DNA of 64,000 nucleotides, from positions 46,670,918-46,734,917 of the forward strand of contig CM070730.1 in assembly GCA_036346275.1 (NCBI GenBank), given 5' to 3'. The notes beneath the pieces are model-generated. The model saw only the letters and a program-made list of their open reading frames with translations. It was not told the DNA's origin and searched no databases. Made by a program: the position numbers and the translations under genes. This DNA is from Otatea glauca (lineage: Eukaryota > Streptophyta > Magnoliopsida > Poales > Poaceae). Shown one piece after another: positions 1 through 12,236 of this stretch (position 1 is its first letter; the number at the start of each line of letters is the position of its first letter).

Positions 1-2275
1 CAAATCCGAAGAAGATCACTCGCAGCATTTGCGTATGGTGCTCGAGAAGCTTCGAAAGCATAAACTTTATGCCAAATTCGAGAAATGCGAATTCTGGCTA
101 AAAGAAGTTGCTTTTCTCTCGCATATCCTATCTGAAGGTGGTATCTCAGTTGATCCCAGTAAAGTCAAAGCTGTTCTAGACTGGGAAGCTCCTCAGTCTG
201 TTCCGAAAGTTCGAAGCTTCCTCGGTCTAGCGGGATATCATCGCCGCTTTATCGAGAATTTCTCTAAAATCGCTCATCCCTTGACCCAGCTTCTTAAGAA
301 ATAAAAGAAGTTTGAGTGGACACCTGAATGCGAAGAAAGTTTTTAGGAATTAAAGAAAAGGTTAACAACAGCACCTGTGCTGGTGTTACCCGATGTCCAT
401 GAAAACTTTCATGTCTATTGTGATGCGTCCAAGAATGGGCTTGGGTGTGTGCTTATGCTAGAAAGAAAAGTCGTAGCTTACGCTTCCCGTCAGTTGCGAC
501 CCCATGAGCTCAATTATCCGACTAATGATCTGGAATTAGCTGCGGTGGTGCACGCTCTGAAAATTTGGCGTCATGACATAATTGGAAACAAGTGAAGTGT
601 TTTCATAGACCACAAGAGTCTGAAATATTTCTTTACCCAGCCTAACTTAAATCTAAGACAACGAAGATGGCTAGAGTTGATAAAAGATTACGACCTTAGC
701 ATTCAATACCATCCTGGTAAAGCCAATGTCGTAGCAGATGCTCTAAGTTAAAAACTTCATTGTCTTTCTGTTTCATCTTTTACCGGTCAATCAGATCTTG
801 AAAAAGAATTCCAAAAGCTTAATTTGGCAATCGTCGAAAAAGGTTATTTGGCCGCACTAGAGGTGCAACCAACCCTTAAGTCCCAAATTAAAGCCGCTCA
901 ACTCAAAGATGAAGCCATTATCAAAATCTGTGAAGAGTTGAAGCAAGGGAATGAATCCAAATTTCATGAAAGATCAGATGAAGTGCTTATGTTCGAGAAT
1001 CGAATCTATGTTCCTGATGATCCGAAATTGAAAGAGTTAATCCTCAAAGAAGCCCATGAGTCTTCCCTCTCAATTCACCCTGGAAGTACAAAGATGTATC
1101 AAGACCTCCGATGGGAATATTGGTGGCCCGGTTTGAAAAAGGATATTGCAGCGTATGTCGCAATCTGCGATGTATGTCAGCGTGTCAAAGCTGAGCACCA
1201 ACGTCCCGCTGGACTTCTCCAACATTTGAAGATTCCAGAGTGGAAGTGGGAAGACGTTAGCATGGATTTCGTTACTGGTCTGCCAAGGACCAGGAAGGGG
1301 TATGATTCCATATGGGTAATTGTTGACCGATTAACTAAAGTGGCTCACTTTATTCCAGTCAAGAATACTCATTCTGGACATAACCTCACCGAATTATATT
1401 TGGAGAATATTGTTCGTCTTCATGGCGTTCCGAAGACAATTGTTTCTGACTGAGGTTCCCAGTTTACTTCTTGTTTCTGGGAAAGTTTGCACCGTCTTCT
1501 GGGTACTAAGCTGAACTTCAGTACGGCTTATCATCCTCAGACAGATGGACAAATGGAAAGAACCAATCAAATTTTGGAAGACATGTTAAAAGCCTGTGTG
1601 TTATCCTACGGCTCTAATTGGGAGAAAAATTTGGCCTTCGTCGAATTCTCTTATAATAACAGTTTCCAATCTAGTCTTCAAATATCGCCTTTTGAAGCGC
1701 TGTATGGAAGGAAATGCGAACCCTCTTTTAAGTCGAAGTTGGAGAAAGGAAATTCTTCGGCCTAGATCTTATTCAAGAAGATCAAAGAGCAGGTAGATAT
1801 GATCAGAAGCCGACTTAAAGAAGCTCAGTCTCGCCAGAAGAGTTACGCCGACAATCGTCTTCGTGAACTCAGTTTTGAAGTTGGTGATCATGTCTATTTG
1901 AAAGTTTCGCCTCTCCGTGGAGTTCGTCGATTTCAAATCCGTGGAAAGTTGGCTCCTCGATTCATTGGACCGTATCAAATCATTGGAAAGATGGGTGAGA
2001 TGGCATATCAGTTGGAATTGCCACCTCAGCTATCTGACGTTCATAACGTCTTCCATGTATCTCAACTCAAGAAATGCCTTCGTGTTCCCTCCGACCTCGC
2101 AAATTTGGAAGGTATAGATCTTCAACCAGATCTATCTTATCGGGAGCATCCAATTCGTATTCTGGAAGAAGCAGAGCACCAGACGAGGAACAAGACCAAC
2201 AAGATGTTGAAAGTCCAATGGAGCAATCATACTAAAGACGAAGCTACATGGGAAAGAGAAGATCATCTTCGATAA
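1..2275 (+). pseudogene. pol: pol fragment: RT end, RNase H, integrase, chromodomain (element A)
   Basis: This was the 3' half of a retroelement polyprotein. In order: the end of reverse transcriptase and the connection region (29-304), RNase H (about 377-760), the integrase HHCC zinc domain (about 1050-1200), the integrase core with D, D and E (D near 1265, D near 1449, E near 1558), a GPY/F-like module (about 1950-2040) and a chromodomain (about 2150-2270, ending in a WEREDHLR-like motif). Most of it stays in one frame but is cut by stops near 302, 344, 593, 748 and 1451. The 1451 stop is CGA to TGA and the 344 and 748 stops are CAG/CAA to TAG/TAA, as expected from decay of methylated cytosine. 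A small insertion near 1775 shifts the frame before the GPY/F module. It cannot make a working enzyme. Confidence 0.88.
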
Positions 2276-2327
2276 AAGTTCCCCGATTTCTCTTAATCAT
2301 CTCCAAATCTCGGGGATGAGATTTTTG

Positions 2328-2341
2328 TAAGGGGGTAGATT
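2328..2341 (+). other. Polypurine tract of element A
   Basis: A purine-rich run, AAGGGGGTAGATT-like, lies directly before the TG that opens the 3' LTR at 2342. It would prime plus-strand DNA synthesis. Element E has the same arrangement at 40090-40103. Confidence 0.7.
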
Positions 2342-3765
2342 TGTAACAGCCTCAAAATTAATAAAATTTACTAATTAATTTTGTAATTTTACAAATTCAA
2401 AAACAGTGAAGAAAAAAATTGAAAAATAGTAATGTCAGAATTACTAAAAATTAAATATCACGAAATAAAATCTGAAAATTATACATAAGGTGTAAAATAT
2501 TATTTTAGACTCTCATAAAAAGTTGTACAAAATATGAACTTGATTTATATTATAAATTAAATGAAAAACAGATTTGACAGAACAGCAACAGCTGTATTGT
2601 TAGAATTATTTAAAATTTTACATGCATAATAAAATGGTGAAAATTTTACAAGAGTCTGATAATTTCCTTACCGACATAGGATAAAATATTTATGATTTTT
2701 CGAGGCGGTTTGCCCAACGAATTCTCTGTTTCTATCCCGTTCTATCCCAAGCCTTTGCCTGACTTCTTTTTCTTGTCTCGCTGACTTGTGGGCCCGGCTT
2801 GTCAGTCAGCCAAGCCTGTTGACTCCCGCTGCCATCTGGCCCCCACGTGTCAGCCCCTTTCCCGCTCGCTTTCTCCTCCCCTCTGCTCTCTCTCGTGCAG
2901 AGACGACCGCCTCGCCGATTCTTCTCGCGCCCGCGCCCAAACCGACCTCATCTCCCCGTATAAAAGATGTCCCCCGCGTCGCAGATGACCCAGCCGTCGC
3001 CCTGTGCAACCATTCGCCGCCATTTCTGCTCATCTTCTCCAGCGCTGGCAAAAACCCGAAAAGGGGAAAACCTTCATTTCACCTCGATACTCAATCCTAG
3101 CCCAATTCATTTGTGTCGAAGCACCCTAGCACCTCCAGGAGCTCGCCTTCGCCATCAGTTCTAGCTTCCCTGCTCGGACGAGTCGTCGCGCCCCATTTCT
3201 TCCTCCGCTGCCACCGCTCACGGTGAGAGCACCGCCCCTTCATCCATTCTTCAAGGTTTTTGATGAAATCGAACCGTTGAGGCATGTAGATGCTCGTAGA
3301 CGTATAGATGAACCTCGAGGATCGCTGCCGGTGCCTCGCCGCCGCCGCCCTCAAACGGTGACACGCCGCTGCAGAGCACGTCAGGCCACTACGCCGCCGC
3401 CATCGTGTGCGCGCTGACGCCCTGAACCTAAGGGTGGAATCCATTCCGCCTCGGAGGGCCTCCTTCACTGTCGGCGAGCCTTGCGCACCGCCGCAGACCA
3501 CGTTGGTGGAACCCCTTCGGCCATCTTGATCGCGGCGCCATCGCCACGTGTGCACGGGTCCACTAGTGCCTCTGGTGGAACCAGTTAAGCTGCCGCGGAG
3601 CTAGTTCGCCGCCGGCGAGATTCGAAAAGCCGCGCCCTGCTCTTGGTTTCCCGCACTGTGGAGGGTAATGCCATGTGGGCCTCGGGTCATCACCGCGTCG
3701 TCAGGCGTGGTCTTTGCGCCAGCGACATGCGGGCTCCGCTTGTCATCGCCGCACACGGCCGTGCA
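2342..3765 (+). repeat. 3' LTR of element A, internally deleted and truncated
   Basis: The LTR begins TGTAACAGCC directly after the polypurine tract. It follows the E LTR (from 40104) but lacks about 0.38 kb near its start: the E sequence from about 40131 to 40507 is absent. An AT-rich first part is followed by a GC-rich stretch (about 2780-3765) with a TATA box. The last 2 kb or more of the LTR are missing at the junction with B-family LTR sequence. Short open frames in the GC-rich part look accidental. Confidence 0.8.
2959..2965 (+). promoter_or_regulatory. TATA box of the element A LTR
   Basis: TATAAAA after a CCCCG run. The same box in the same context occurs in the E LTR (41099-41105), and a matching box in the G LTR (58869-58875). 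Conservation in three copies supports it as the LTR core promoter, with transcription running rightward. Confidence 0.6.
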
Positions 3766-4796
3766 GCACGTACGCCTCCGCATGCATACACCCTGTATTG
3801 TCACCCTGAGGTATCAGAGGAAAGATAAAAGAACCCTAATCAACTAGCTCCGTCCCATACCAGACATGTGGTTGTACGGGTGACTCAGATCAAAGGCTTG
3901 CAAGGTAAGTCCTTAACTGACCAAGGCAAGACTTTCAACACTCAACAGTGGCACACAGCCCAATGTGGCACACAGACTCACATCACACATCAACCCATTG
4001 CCACACAGCCCACTCCGCACATGACCTCTTGCCACTTGCCCCGTCTAAATCATTTCCCACCCGGTTGATTATTGTGCAGCACACCGCCAAAGAATAACTC
4101 AACATCGATGCATGTAACCATATAGGTCTCTGTACATCAATCTCATATTGTGGCATCATCACACCACTTTCAAAATACATTCAATAGTCCTTTAAACAAT
4201 ATTGTAGCATTTTCCCGAAAGATCATTCATGATTCGTTGCAAGGCTAAGCATCTACTCACGGTCTAGCCTCCCGTGTTGGCACAATATTAACATCCAACT
4301 AATACAATCAAACCTAGGGTGACAAAGATTTCAGGGCATACAGATAATACTTTCATGGTGACAATAACAATATGGGTTGATTAGATACATTACCCAATTT
4401 AAATTAAATTCACTTTAAATAAATTAGCATGCATAATTTCAAAGCATAAATCACATTTTAAAATCTGGGATCAAAATGATGAAAGCATCACTTGCCTTCA
4501 AAGAGTTGTTGGTCGTGTTCCGAAGCTTGGTCATGAGCGACGAACTCTTCCTCGAAACCTTCCGTCAAATTTGCGTCTACGCGTACAAACAATATATGTG
4601 CAATAAATAACTAATACAGAAGACTAAATGACCTCAAAAATTCAAATAAAATTCAGCATTAAAGAGATCACAATTTTATGAATTTTTAGAAATTTGAATC
4701 ACCCAAATCCGAGTTAAAATGCAAAAGTTATAGCCATTTGAAGTTTGAATAAAATCTGAAATACAGAAATTAGAAAATCCGATTTTTCCGAATTAT

Positions 4797-4935
4797 CTTT
4801 ATACTGAAAAAAATTGGGATTTATGACGTCAGCATGACCTAATGATGACATCAACACCAAAATGAAATTCGGGTGAATTATAAAAATATTTATGACGTCA
4901 GCGATGACGTCAGCATGACATCAGCACGACACGTG
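4797..4935 (-). promoter_or_regulatory. LTR promoter: G-box, three TGACGTCA palindromes, TATA box
   Basis: Reading the minus strand there is CACGTG (4935-4930), TGACGTCA at 4905-4912, 4893-4900 and 4824-4831, then TATAAAG at 4803-4797, about 20 bases past the last palindrome. TGACGTCA is the C-box/as-1 type site of TGA/bZIP factors and CACGTG is the G-box. The same order recurs in the B 5' LTR and in S2. It is a convincing U3 promoter; the start site should lie near 4765-4775. No expression evidence is available here. Confidence 0.62.
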
Positions 4936-5139
4936 GCAGTTTCTAGTGCTGCCACATCGCCTCGGTCTATGGACTCGGTCCACGGCTCGGGTCGGGCCCA
5001 CCGTGGACTTGGTCCACCAGCACAGTGCATCCACGCGGCAAGATCCGAGCCGTTCATTGAATCGTGATCGATCTCACGCGTCACACCGCGACCGCCTCGA
5101 ATCCACGCGACGGCGTCGCGCGATCCGACGGCCGCCGGA

Positions 5140-5538
5140 TCCAACGGCCGATCCCACGTGATCGACTCGGTGACGCATCGCATTCTGCGCCTCCACGCGT
5201 CGCGCATCCGACGGAACTACATGATCCGACGGCTGGATCTCGCGCACGTTCTGCGGCGTCTCGGTTCACGCGCGGCCACGTGGCAAGATCGCAGCGGCGC
5301 TTGAAATCGACGGCTGGATCTGGTCTCTGCCCCGGTAAAAATGCCCACGGATCCTTAAGGCAAAACCAGATCTAATCTTTAACGTTTAGATCTAATCCGA
5401 CGGCGCAGGTTACCGTAGCGCCATCGCTCACCCTAGCGGCGGCGCAATCTCACGCGCATACTCAACGATCCAACGGTGAGATCTAAGCAGTACGTAAACT
5501 AAATCTAATCACCACCGTTCAATCTAGATCTAACGGTC
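5140..5538. promoter_or_regulatory. MSA-like (MYB3R) motifs in the U3 region of the B 3' LTR
   Basis: TCCAACGGCC at 5140-5149 and TCTAACGGTC at 5529-5538 match the MSA consensus YCYAACGGYY exactly; TCCAACGGTG at 5469-5478 matches 9 of 10. They lie upstream of the TATA box in the element's own orientation. The B 5' LTR, S2 and the C LTRs have similar sets. MSA elements are bound by three-repeat MYB proteins and mark G2/M genes; their role here is inferred. Confidence 0.4.
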
Positions 5539-6483
5539 AAGATTAACGCTGGGTAAGAAAAGGGAGCAGCGACGTGGACATACCAGAACCGTGCGATGCA
5601 GATCGAACGGTCGACGGAGCTCGGTGAAGACGACGGCGGCGAGGAAGCGAAGGTTGCCGGAGCTGGGGAAGACGACGCAGCCAACGGTGCTACGGGGCTT
5701 CTCCGGCGTGAAGAACTGGCGCGTTCGACGCGTCTCGGCGAGAGCGTTACTCCGGTGGCCTCGGCGACGGCGGAGTCTCAACGGACGGCGATAAAAAGGC
5801 GAAAGACTACGGCAGCGCACTCGAGCAACTACGGCGAGCTAGAGCGGAGTCTCTAGGGCATCTCGACGTGCGTGCGAGGAGTCAAAAGATGCAGCGATTG
5901 GAGCTCTGCCAGACGCGCTACTCGGTGCACTTTAAGGGGCCTCGACGTGCGCGCAAACACCGGCGAAACGAGCGGAAACGCTCAGCGGCGTTAACTCTGG
6001 CGATTACGCCCAGTCGGACCGACGTGGCTCCATCACGGCCGTCCAAGCTGCAACGATCCGATGGCGCACGTTCGCGGTTGAAGCGGCGCAACGGCAGCCG
6101 CTGGATCCTGATCCGACGGTGCAGATACGCGGCGGCTAGGGTTTCTGGCACGTTAGGCCGGCGGCGTGCATAGTAACGGGCTTGGCCTATTACTGTTCAT
6201 AGCGTTTTTAAAACCTTTTTCATTAAAATAATTCCAGAAATTCAAATATTCCAAAGAAAATAACCAAAAATACTAGAAAATTTCCAGAAAATACTTTGAG
6301 CTATTTGGAACTCAAATAAAATATTTTCAATAAAACTTTGTATAAACTTTTCCATGAAGTAAATGAAATTCAAGAAAGGTCACAAATGAATAAATCCAAT
6401 TATATTCTTATAAATTCTTAGAAATTATCAAAAATAAAAAATACTCCAAAATTTTAAATTAGAGTAAATTTTAGGGTGTTACA

Positions 6484-6499
6484 AACCTCCCCCCTTAAC
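6484..6499 (-). other. Polypurine tract of element B
   Basis: On the minus strand an AAGGGGGGAGG-like purine run directly precedes the TGTAACACCC start of the 3' LTR. Element C has the same tract at 17809-17824. Confidence 0.75.
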
Positions 6500-6529
6500 A
6501 TAATCTCGTCCCCGAGATTTAGGGCTGAC

Positions 6530-7315
6530 TAAAGAAACAGGTTAGGAAACTCCTTCTAGGTCTTCTTCACGTTCCCACGTTGCTTCACTTTCCGAATGGT
6601 TGCTCCACTGAATTCTTCAAAAACGCGTTGACTTGTTCCTTGTCTCTGTGTCCATTATGTACAGAATCTTCACCGGATGCTCTTTGTAAGTCAGATCTTC
6701 TTGCAGCTCGATTACCTCTAAAGGTGTTTGTCTTCAGGTACTCGGAGACACTTCTTCAATTGTGGTACATGGAATACATCATGCACTCCTGCCAAAGTCT
6801 GCGGTAACTCCAACTGATATGCAACTTCACCTCTGCGGCTCAAGATCTTGAACGGCCCAACATATCTGGGTGCAAGCTTCCCTTTTGCGTGGAATCTTCT
6901 GACTCCTTTGAGAGGTGTGACTCTGAGATACACAAAATCTTCGGGTTCAAAGCTCAATTCCCTGCGACGGTTGTCGGCATAGCTTTTCTGCCTTGACTGA
7001 GCAATCTTGATCTTTTCTCGATCATAGCGACCGCTCTTCCGCTTTTGCGAGTACATCGGGCCAAAAACATGTCGTTCACCTGTCTCATTCCAGTTCAATG
7101 GTGTTCGACAGGATCGACCATACAGAGCTTCAAATGGAGACATCTGTAAACTTGCTTGGTAGCTGTTATTGTAACTGAACTCAGCATAAGGTATACACTT
7201 ATCCCAGGAAGTAGAATATGCTAAAGCACAGGCTCTCAGCATATCTTCCAATATTTGGTTAACTCTCTCAGTTTGACCATCTGTTTGCGGATGGTATGCT
7301 GTACTAAAGTTTAAC
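6530..7315 (-). pseudogene. pol: pol 3' end: integrase C-terminus and chromodomain (element B)
   Basis: This block continues the integrase interrupted at 12242. It holds the third catalytic position (glutamate in a DGQTERVNQ motif, near 7250-7285), the end of the core, a GPY/F-like stretch (about 6850-6920) and, in the last 170 bases, a chromodomain (about 6560-6690, with WSNHSE and WERE motifs). A stop falls inside the chromodomain. S1 split the gene between the second and third catalytic residues of integrase. The chromodomain should bind methylated histone H3 and direct integration to heterochromatin, as is known for chromoviruses. Confidence 0.82.
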
Positions 7316-7320
7316 CGAGT
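7316..7320. repeat. Target site duplication of S1, left copy (CGAGT)
   Basis: CGAGT directly before the LTR start TGTCGGG. The same five bases follow the LTR at 12237-12241, as expected for LTR-element integration. Confidence 0.85.
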
Positions 7321-10300
7321 TGTCGGGACACGAATATGCAAATCCGGACCCTCTGTGTATTCAGCACTAGTCCAGGATCACGCTAGTGCACACAGTCTCA
7401 ACATAGATGAAATATCACAATCATACACAGCGGAATAATAAATAAAGACTTCATCTATTAATATAGAACTATTGAACGACCTTAAGGTCAAACTTACACT
7501 TGTGAGGCCTTGGTGGCTTCAACTCAAAATAAATAAACAACAGCGGAATGAAGAACGTCGACGAATCCCATCAATATACCACAGGCAACTGACAAGGTTC
7601 AACTCCTAGATATTCGCCTCCTCGTGGAACTTCTCCTCCTTCGAAGTTGTAGTCTTCTCCTCAACTGATGATTTTGTGTTGCAAGGGGTGAGTACATAAA
7701 GCACTCAACAAGTTGTGCACAGAATGCAATTCTATGTAACTATATGTAGGGCTTATTCCAAAGGAAAAGGCTATTATGGCTATTTTGCAATAAGTAGCAT
7801 TTATGAACAAATACAATAAATAGATTGTAAAGACTGTAAAACAAATAACAACAATAGATAGATTCAGCATTTCTGAAGTAAACCAAGTTTCCAATCCTAT
7901 GTCAAGTTCCAACCTTTCATGGCAATCCTGCCATCCCATTCCAAGTTTTCATTTCAAAAGTCTAACCATTAACTGTAATTCCCGAGCTTTGCTCAATACC
8001 GTGAGCACGGCTATTCGAATAGGTTTAACTCTGCAGAGGTTATGCACTTTACCCACACGACGTGATATTCTCTTTGTGCTCGCCATCAAGACACTTCCTT
8101 TGGTGTCTGGCAGAGAATTCACGACAAAGCCTTTCAGAACCTCTACCTTAACCAAAGAACCTCTCGGTGTTGCCTTCGCTATCACTCCTCTCACGCAGTG
8201 CACCAAGTATAGGACAGGCCAACACCGTTGGATGGGTACCAAGCCGCAAAGACAGTACGCTCCTCGCATGCAGTACACTTAGTGTACCGCCGCCCGAGGT
8301 ATCGGAGGAAAGATATCGAACCCTAATCAACTAGGTCGTCCCATATCGGACATGTGGTCGCATGATTGACTCAGGTCAAAGGCTTGCAAGGTTAAGTCCT
8401 TAAGATGATCGAGGCAAGACTTCCACATACCCCCTGCCCATCGGGCCCACCTTGGCATTCTCGCCCCTTGCCACTTGCCCCAATCTAAATCATAACCACC
8501 CCAGTTGATTACCAAGCACCACGTGCCATCAGCAATTTAACCTCGTTGCGTGACATCCTCTCGCCACCGCAACTCAATCTCATCGTGTGACCACACATGA
8601 CACACAAGTTCATAACATCGTTCCATATTCCATTACTTAAGACTATTTATCAAAGACTAAAGTACATGTGATGGCGTGGCATGACTAAGCAACTAATACA
8701 GTTTAACCATCCCATGTTGATTATTATTACTAACCAACTATAATGAACCAATCTAGGGTGACAATATATCATGGTATACAAATGGCAAGGTTGGGTATAG
8801 AGCAATTGGGTATAATAGCTAAGTCCCAAATTTAATTGAAGACATTTGTACATGTCAAATAATATGCAATAAAGTAAAACAATATAGCAGTTTTTGTAAT
8901 CGTAGGTTCAACATGATCAAAGCACAACTTGCCTGGCACTTGCTATAAACTGCTCTTTACTCTTTTTAATTGATCTTCGGCTTCATCAACCTTTGGCTCT
9001 TCAATCGAATGCTTCGACTTCCTTGTCCTTCAGCTACTTTGGGTAACTTCTGGACGACACGTCTAACGACAAAGAAGCACAAATACAACAAAACTCAAAA
9101 GCAATTCAAATAAACTCCAATTTAATATTAGATTGGTACTAAACGGAAGGGATTGAATTTAGGAACTTAGATTTGATCGAAGATCGGATGAAAGAGAACA
9201 GGCTTTCAGAAGGTTTATCGAGAAGGTTACGACTAATAATTAGGGAAAACGGAGTATATTCCAGGGGATATCCTTCGAGATTAATTAACTCAATTGGACA
9301 AATATTGACATATGGGCTCTTGATCTATAGATCGGGTCCATAAAGATATGTTAGTTCATGATGAACTAAACTGATGCTCAATGTTGACTTTTGTTGACTA
9401 AACAAATACAGTCAAACAAAAGAAAGATAGACTAATAGAATAGATATGGCACGAGGATATGACATATGGCCAATGGTCTATCGACCAAGTCCACGAATGA
9501 ATTCAGGTTAATGGCGATTAGATTTTGAGGATAAGACAAGGGCGGATGGAATCGACATTGATGCGATCCGATCGGGGTTGATCATACATCAAAGAAGAGA
9601 CTTGGCGATAACGAGGCGATGACGATATGTAGTAAGACAGTACAAATATCTTACTACGGTGGACACAACGTGGAAAACCGCAATACCGGCAGCGCGGCTC
9701 ATGATGAACTCAGTCCATCGAACCGGTCTTAAGTTAGGTTTTGGTCCGGCTTTGTAGATGATAGAAAGATAAAGCCAGACTCACAAGAAATGGGGTTAGA
9801 TCACGATAGGACGATAGAAAGGATAATGACATCGCACTACGCTCTTGCTGGAATGCGCATAGCGATGATAGCGAAGCGAGAGCAAAGCGTTAACGACGGA
9901 ACGTTAACGAAGAAACGTTAGCAGCGGAACGTTAACGACGGGACGTTAACGACGGGACGTTGACGGCGGGACGTTGACGACGGAACGTTAACGACGGAAC
10001 GTTGACGGCGGGACGTTAACGGCGGGACATTAACGACGAATTGGACCAAGGGTTAAGTCCGGGTTTGAGCGAAACGATTCAAGGATGAATACACTTGGCA
10101 TAGGGTAGGATGGTAGGGTTGGCTCTGCGATTAAAGGTTTCCAAAGATGACGAACCGAAATGCGCACCGACACGAAGGACTAGGCCAAAAGACGTCGCGT
10201 AGATTATAGAACATGGCTTTGACGGCAAGCGGGGATCAATGAACTTCAGCGGTGGGCAAAACAGGGATAATAATTTTACGGACACAATGACATGGCCACG

Positions 10301-12236
10301 ACAAACCAAAATGGTTGGCGGCACAAGGCGGCGCGGCGGTGGCAAAAAGCGACGATAACGAATATTAAAATTTTGGTGGATGGAACAGCAGAGGGGAAGT
10401 GAGCACCACGTAGAACGCGCGACATGAACTCAACGGTATATTCGGTTTGGAAGCAACCCAACGGACAGATCACAAACTGCCGATGAACGGCTGCTAAAGC
10501 TAATAGATCAAACGGTCATAACTATTAAAATAATGGATGAAACCTAACCAAATTTTACAGAGAGCTATCTGGGATCATTTGGCACGATATGACGCAAACG
10601 GATCTGAGTTTTACCTTCGGATCAGCGGGAACGCGCGACGAAGTTTTACGCCGACGTCTGCGATCGATCGGGATGTTTGAATTTTATGCAGCAATCCCGT
10701 GGACAAAACCTTGAGTTAGGGTGAGTAACGTGTAGAGGACATTAAGAGGAGTCTACAAAAAAAATTGCACGGTCAAACTCGCAAAAACGAAGGAGAACGG
10801 GCAGCAGCAAGATTTGAGATTAGAACGCCAGTAACTTTTGATTCAGCGGATGGAGCGCACCAAATTTGGTGGAGAGATAGATCTGACCATATGGCACGAG
10901 ATGACGCGAGAGGATTTCATAAAAACTCAACGGTATGACGGGATCGGGATGCCAAGATCGCCGTGCGCGCAAGCGCACGGAAGAGCTCGTCGACGTTGTA
11001 GGAGAAAAAGGGTCGCCGGCAGAGCTCTATTTGGAATTTTCCAAAACTGTTTCACAGAGGTGTTGCAACCTTCATGGGCGTGCTCCACAAACAATTTGAG
11101 GATGAACGGAGTTCGGGAGCGCCTCAGAGCTCGGCGAAGTTCTTAGGAGTTAGGGAAAAGGCTTGCCGAGGGATCTCCGTTGCGATTCTGATGCTGATCT
11201 TTTAGTATGATGTGAGGAATGAGGAGAGGCGTCTAGGGTTCAATTTTCAGCTACAAAGGAGCAATGGATCAACGGGAAAAGCTCGCCGGAGTTGGGAGAG
11301 AAATCGCTGGCCGGAGGTGCTCCGGTAGGCATTTATAAAATCTGATTTTTCTGGATGTAGAGGACAGCAAGAGGAAGCTCTGGTAAAAATTTCAGATCAA
11401 AATAAGATCGGGAGTGATCAGGAGAGCTCGCCGGAGTTATGCCTGAAAATCTGCCGGAATTACTGTAGCAGTTACTGATTATTTAATCCGAAATATTAAG
11501 TATCACCCATAAAATCGAAATAAATATCAAACAACCGTTTAAAAATCAGAGAGAAATCTGGAACGTGACCCACAGCCTAAGTAACACAAATAAAATATTA
11601 TTACATAAAATAATAATTTTATTCGTGTACAGTAAATACTTTTATATTGTTTTTAATATCTTTTTAATTTGGAAAATACTAAAACAACCCCAAAAATTCT
11701 AAGAAAATTCAGGGAGTTTAATTAGGGCATTTTGAGATCAAATAAAATATTTTGGTACCACCAAATATTTTATTTTTGTACCCACATATATTTTTATTTT
11801 GTTAAAGCTTTCGGAAAGGCTTTAGAAAATATATAATTTGACAAATATAGAAAATTTCACAGAAATTCCCTTAGGTTTATTTATATTAAATAAGATAGTT
11901 TTAGCAAAACCAAATCTTTTATTTTGTCTGCAAACTATATTTTAATTGATGAGACTTTTGGAAAGATTTTGAAATCAGGATTTTAACAAATAATGGGAAA
12001 ATTCACCGAAGTTCCTTGTGATATATATATTTTTTTAAAACTAATTCCAATTTAAATGGGGTTTTTTTAGGAAATAGTTTTAAGTTTTTCTAAAAATTGG
12101 CAAAAGTATTTTTCCTTTGAACTCGAGAGAAATCCAGAAAATTAAGAGGAAACAAATAAACTTGAGACAACCGATAAAAATAATAATTTTAAAAAAAAAT
12201 TATCCTATTTTTGAAATGAAATTTTGGGATGTTACA
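7321..12236 (-). repeat. Solo LTR S1, 4.9 kb, relative of the B-family LTR
   Basis: Plus-strand ends are TGTCGGGACA and GATGTTACA, so it is an LTR in minus orientation, bounded by perfect CGAGT duplications. No internal region or second LTR is present: it is a solo LTR left by recombination between two LTRs. The low-coordinate 1.7 kb (7321 to about 9060) resembles the transcribed part of the B and C LTRs, while the remaining 3.2 kb is different and longer. It holds a 14-bp tandem array (9886-10039), a degenerate internal duplication (about 10530-10600 against 10845-10925) and AT-rich sequence from 11460 to 12236. No gene is seen. At 4916 bp it is unusually long for a plant LTR. Confidence 0.85.
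9886..10039. repeat. 14-bp tandem array, about 11 copies, inside S1
   Basis: Unit ACGTTAACGACGGG, repeated about eleven times with one to three changes per copy and no spacers. Every unit has an ACGT (in one copy ACAT) core, and most hold the palindrome GTTAAC. It lies in the part of the LTR that should be U3 for minus-strand transcription, so it could be an enhancer array. A simple slippage minisatellite is the plain alternative. Confidence 0.8.

Larger units (their letters stand above)
1..3765 (+). mobile_element. Element A: Ty3/gypsy chromovirus (Tekay/Del-like), 3' part
   Basis: This is the 3' end of an LTR retrotransposon that enters from the left edge: the end of pol, a polypurine tract and part of the 3' LTR. 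It matches element E (34611-47989) closely, starting at the E position near 37741, so both belong to one family. The chromodomain after integrase places it among the chromoviruses; the long LTR suggests the Tekay/Del clade. On its right side it ends inside its LTR, where sequence typical of B-family LTRs begins near 3765. That junction looks like a deletion or recombination breakpoint and is placed to within about 20 bases. Confidence 0.85.
3766..6483 (-). repeat. 3' LTR of element B, distal 0.9 kb missing
   Basis: Minus-strand LTR starting TGTAACACCC at 6483, right after the polypurine tract. It aligns along its length with the 5' LTR (28286-31875) and solo LTR S2 (43967-47573). From its start it has an AT-rich zone (6483-6190), a GC-rich zone (6170-4940) full of CCGACGG/CCAACGG words, a promoter zone (4935-4797) and an AT-rich transcribed part. 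The segment holding the normal CCCGACA end is gone; the left edge near 3766 abuts the element A LTR. Plus-strand open frames in the GC-rich zone are antisense to the element and are not called as genes. Confidence 0.82.

Noticed and set aside
5591..6173. Plus-strand frames in the GC-rich U3 of B-family LTRs, with partly similar peptides at 31001-31458 and 46677-46946
   Set aside because: They run antisense to the element, change frame between copies and contain no known motif. The similarity follows from the LTRs being copies of one another.
9886..10039. Possible CRISPR-like or centromeric repeat
   Set aside because: The units are 14 bp, directly adjacent with no spacers, and lie inside a plant LTR.
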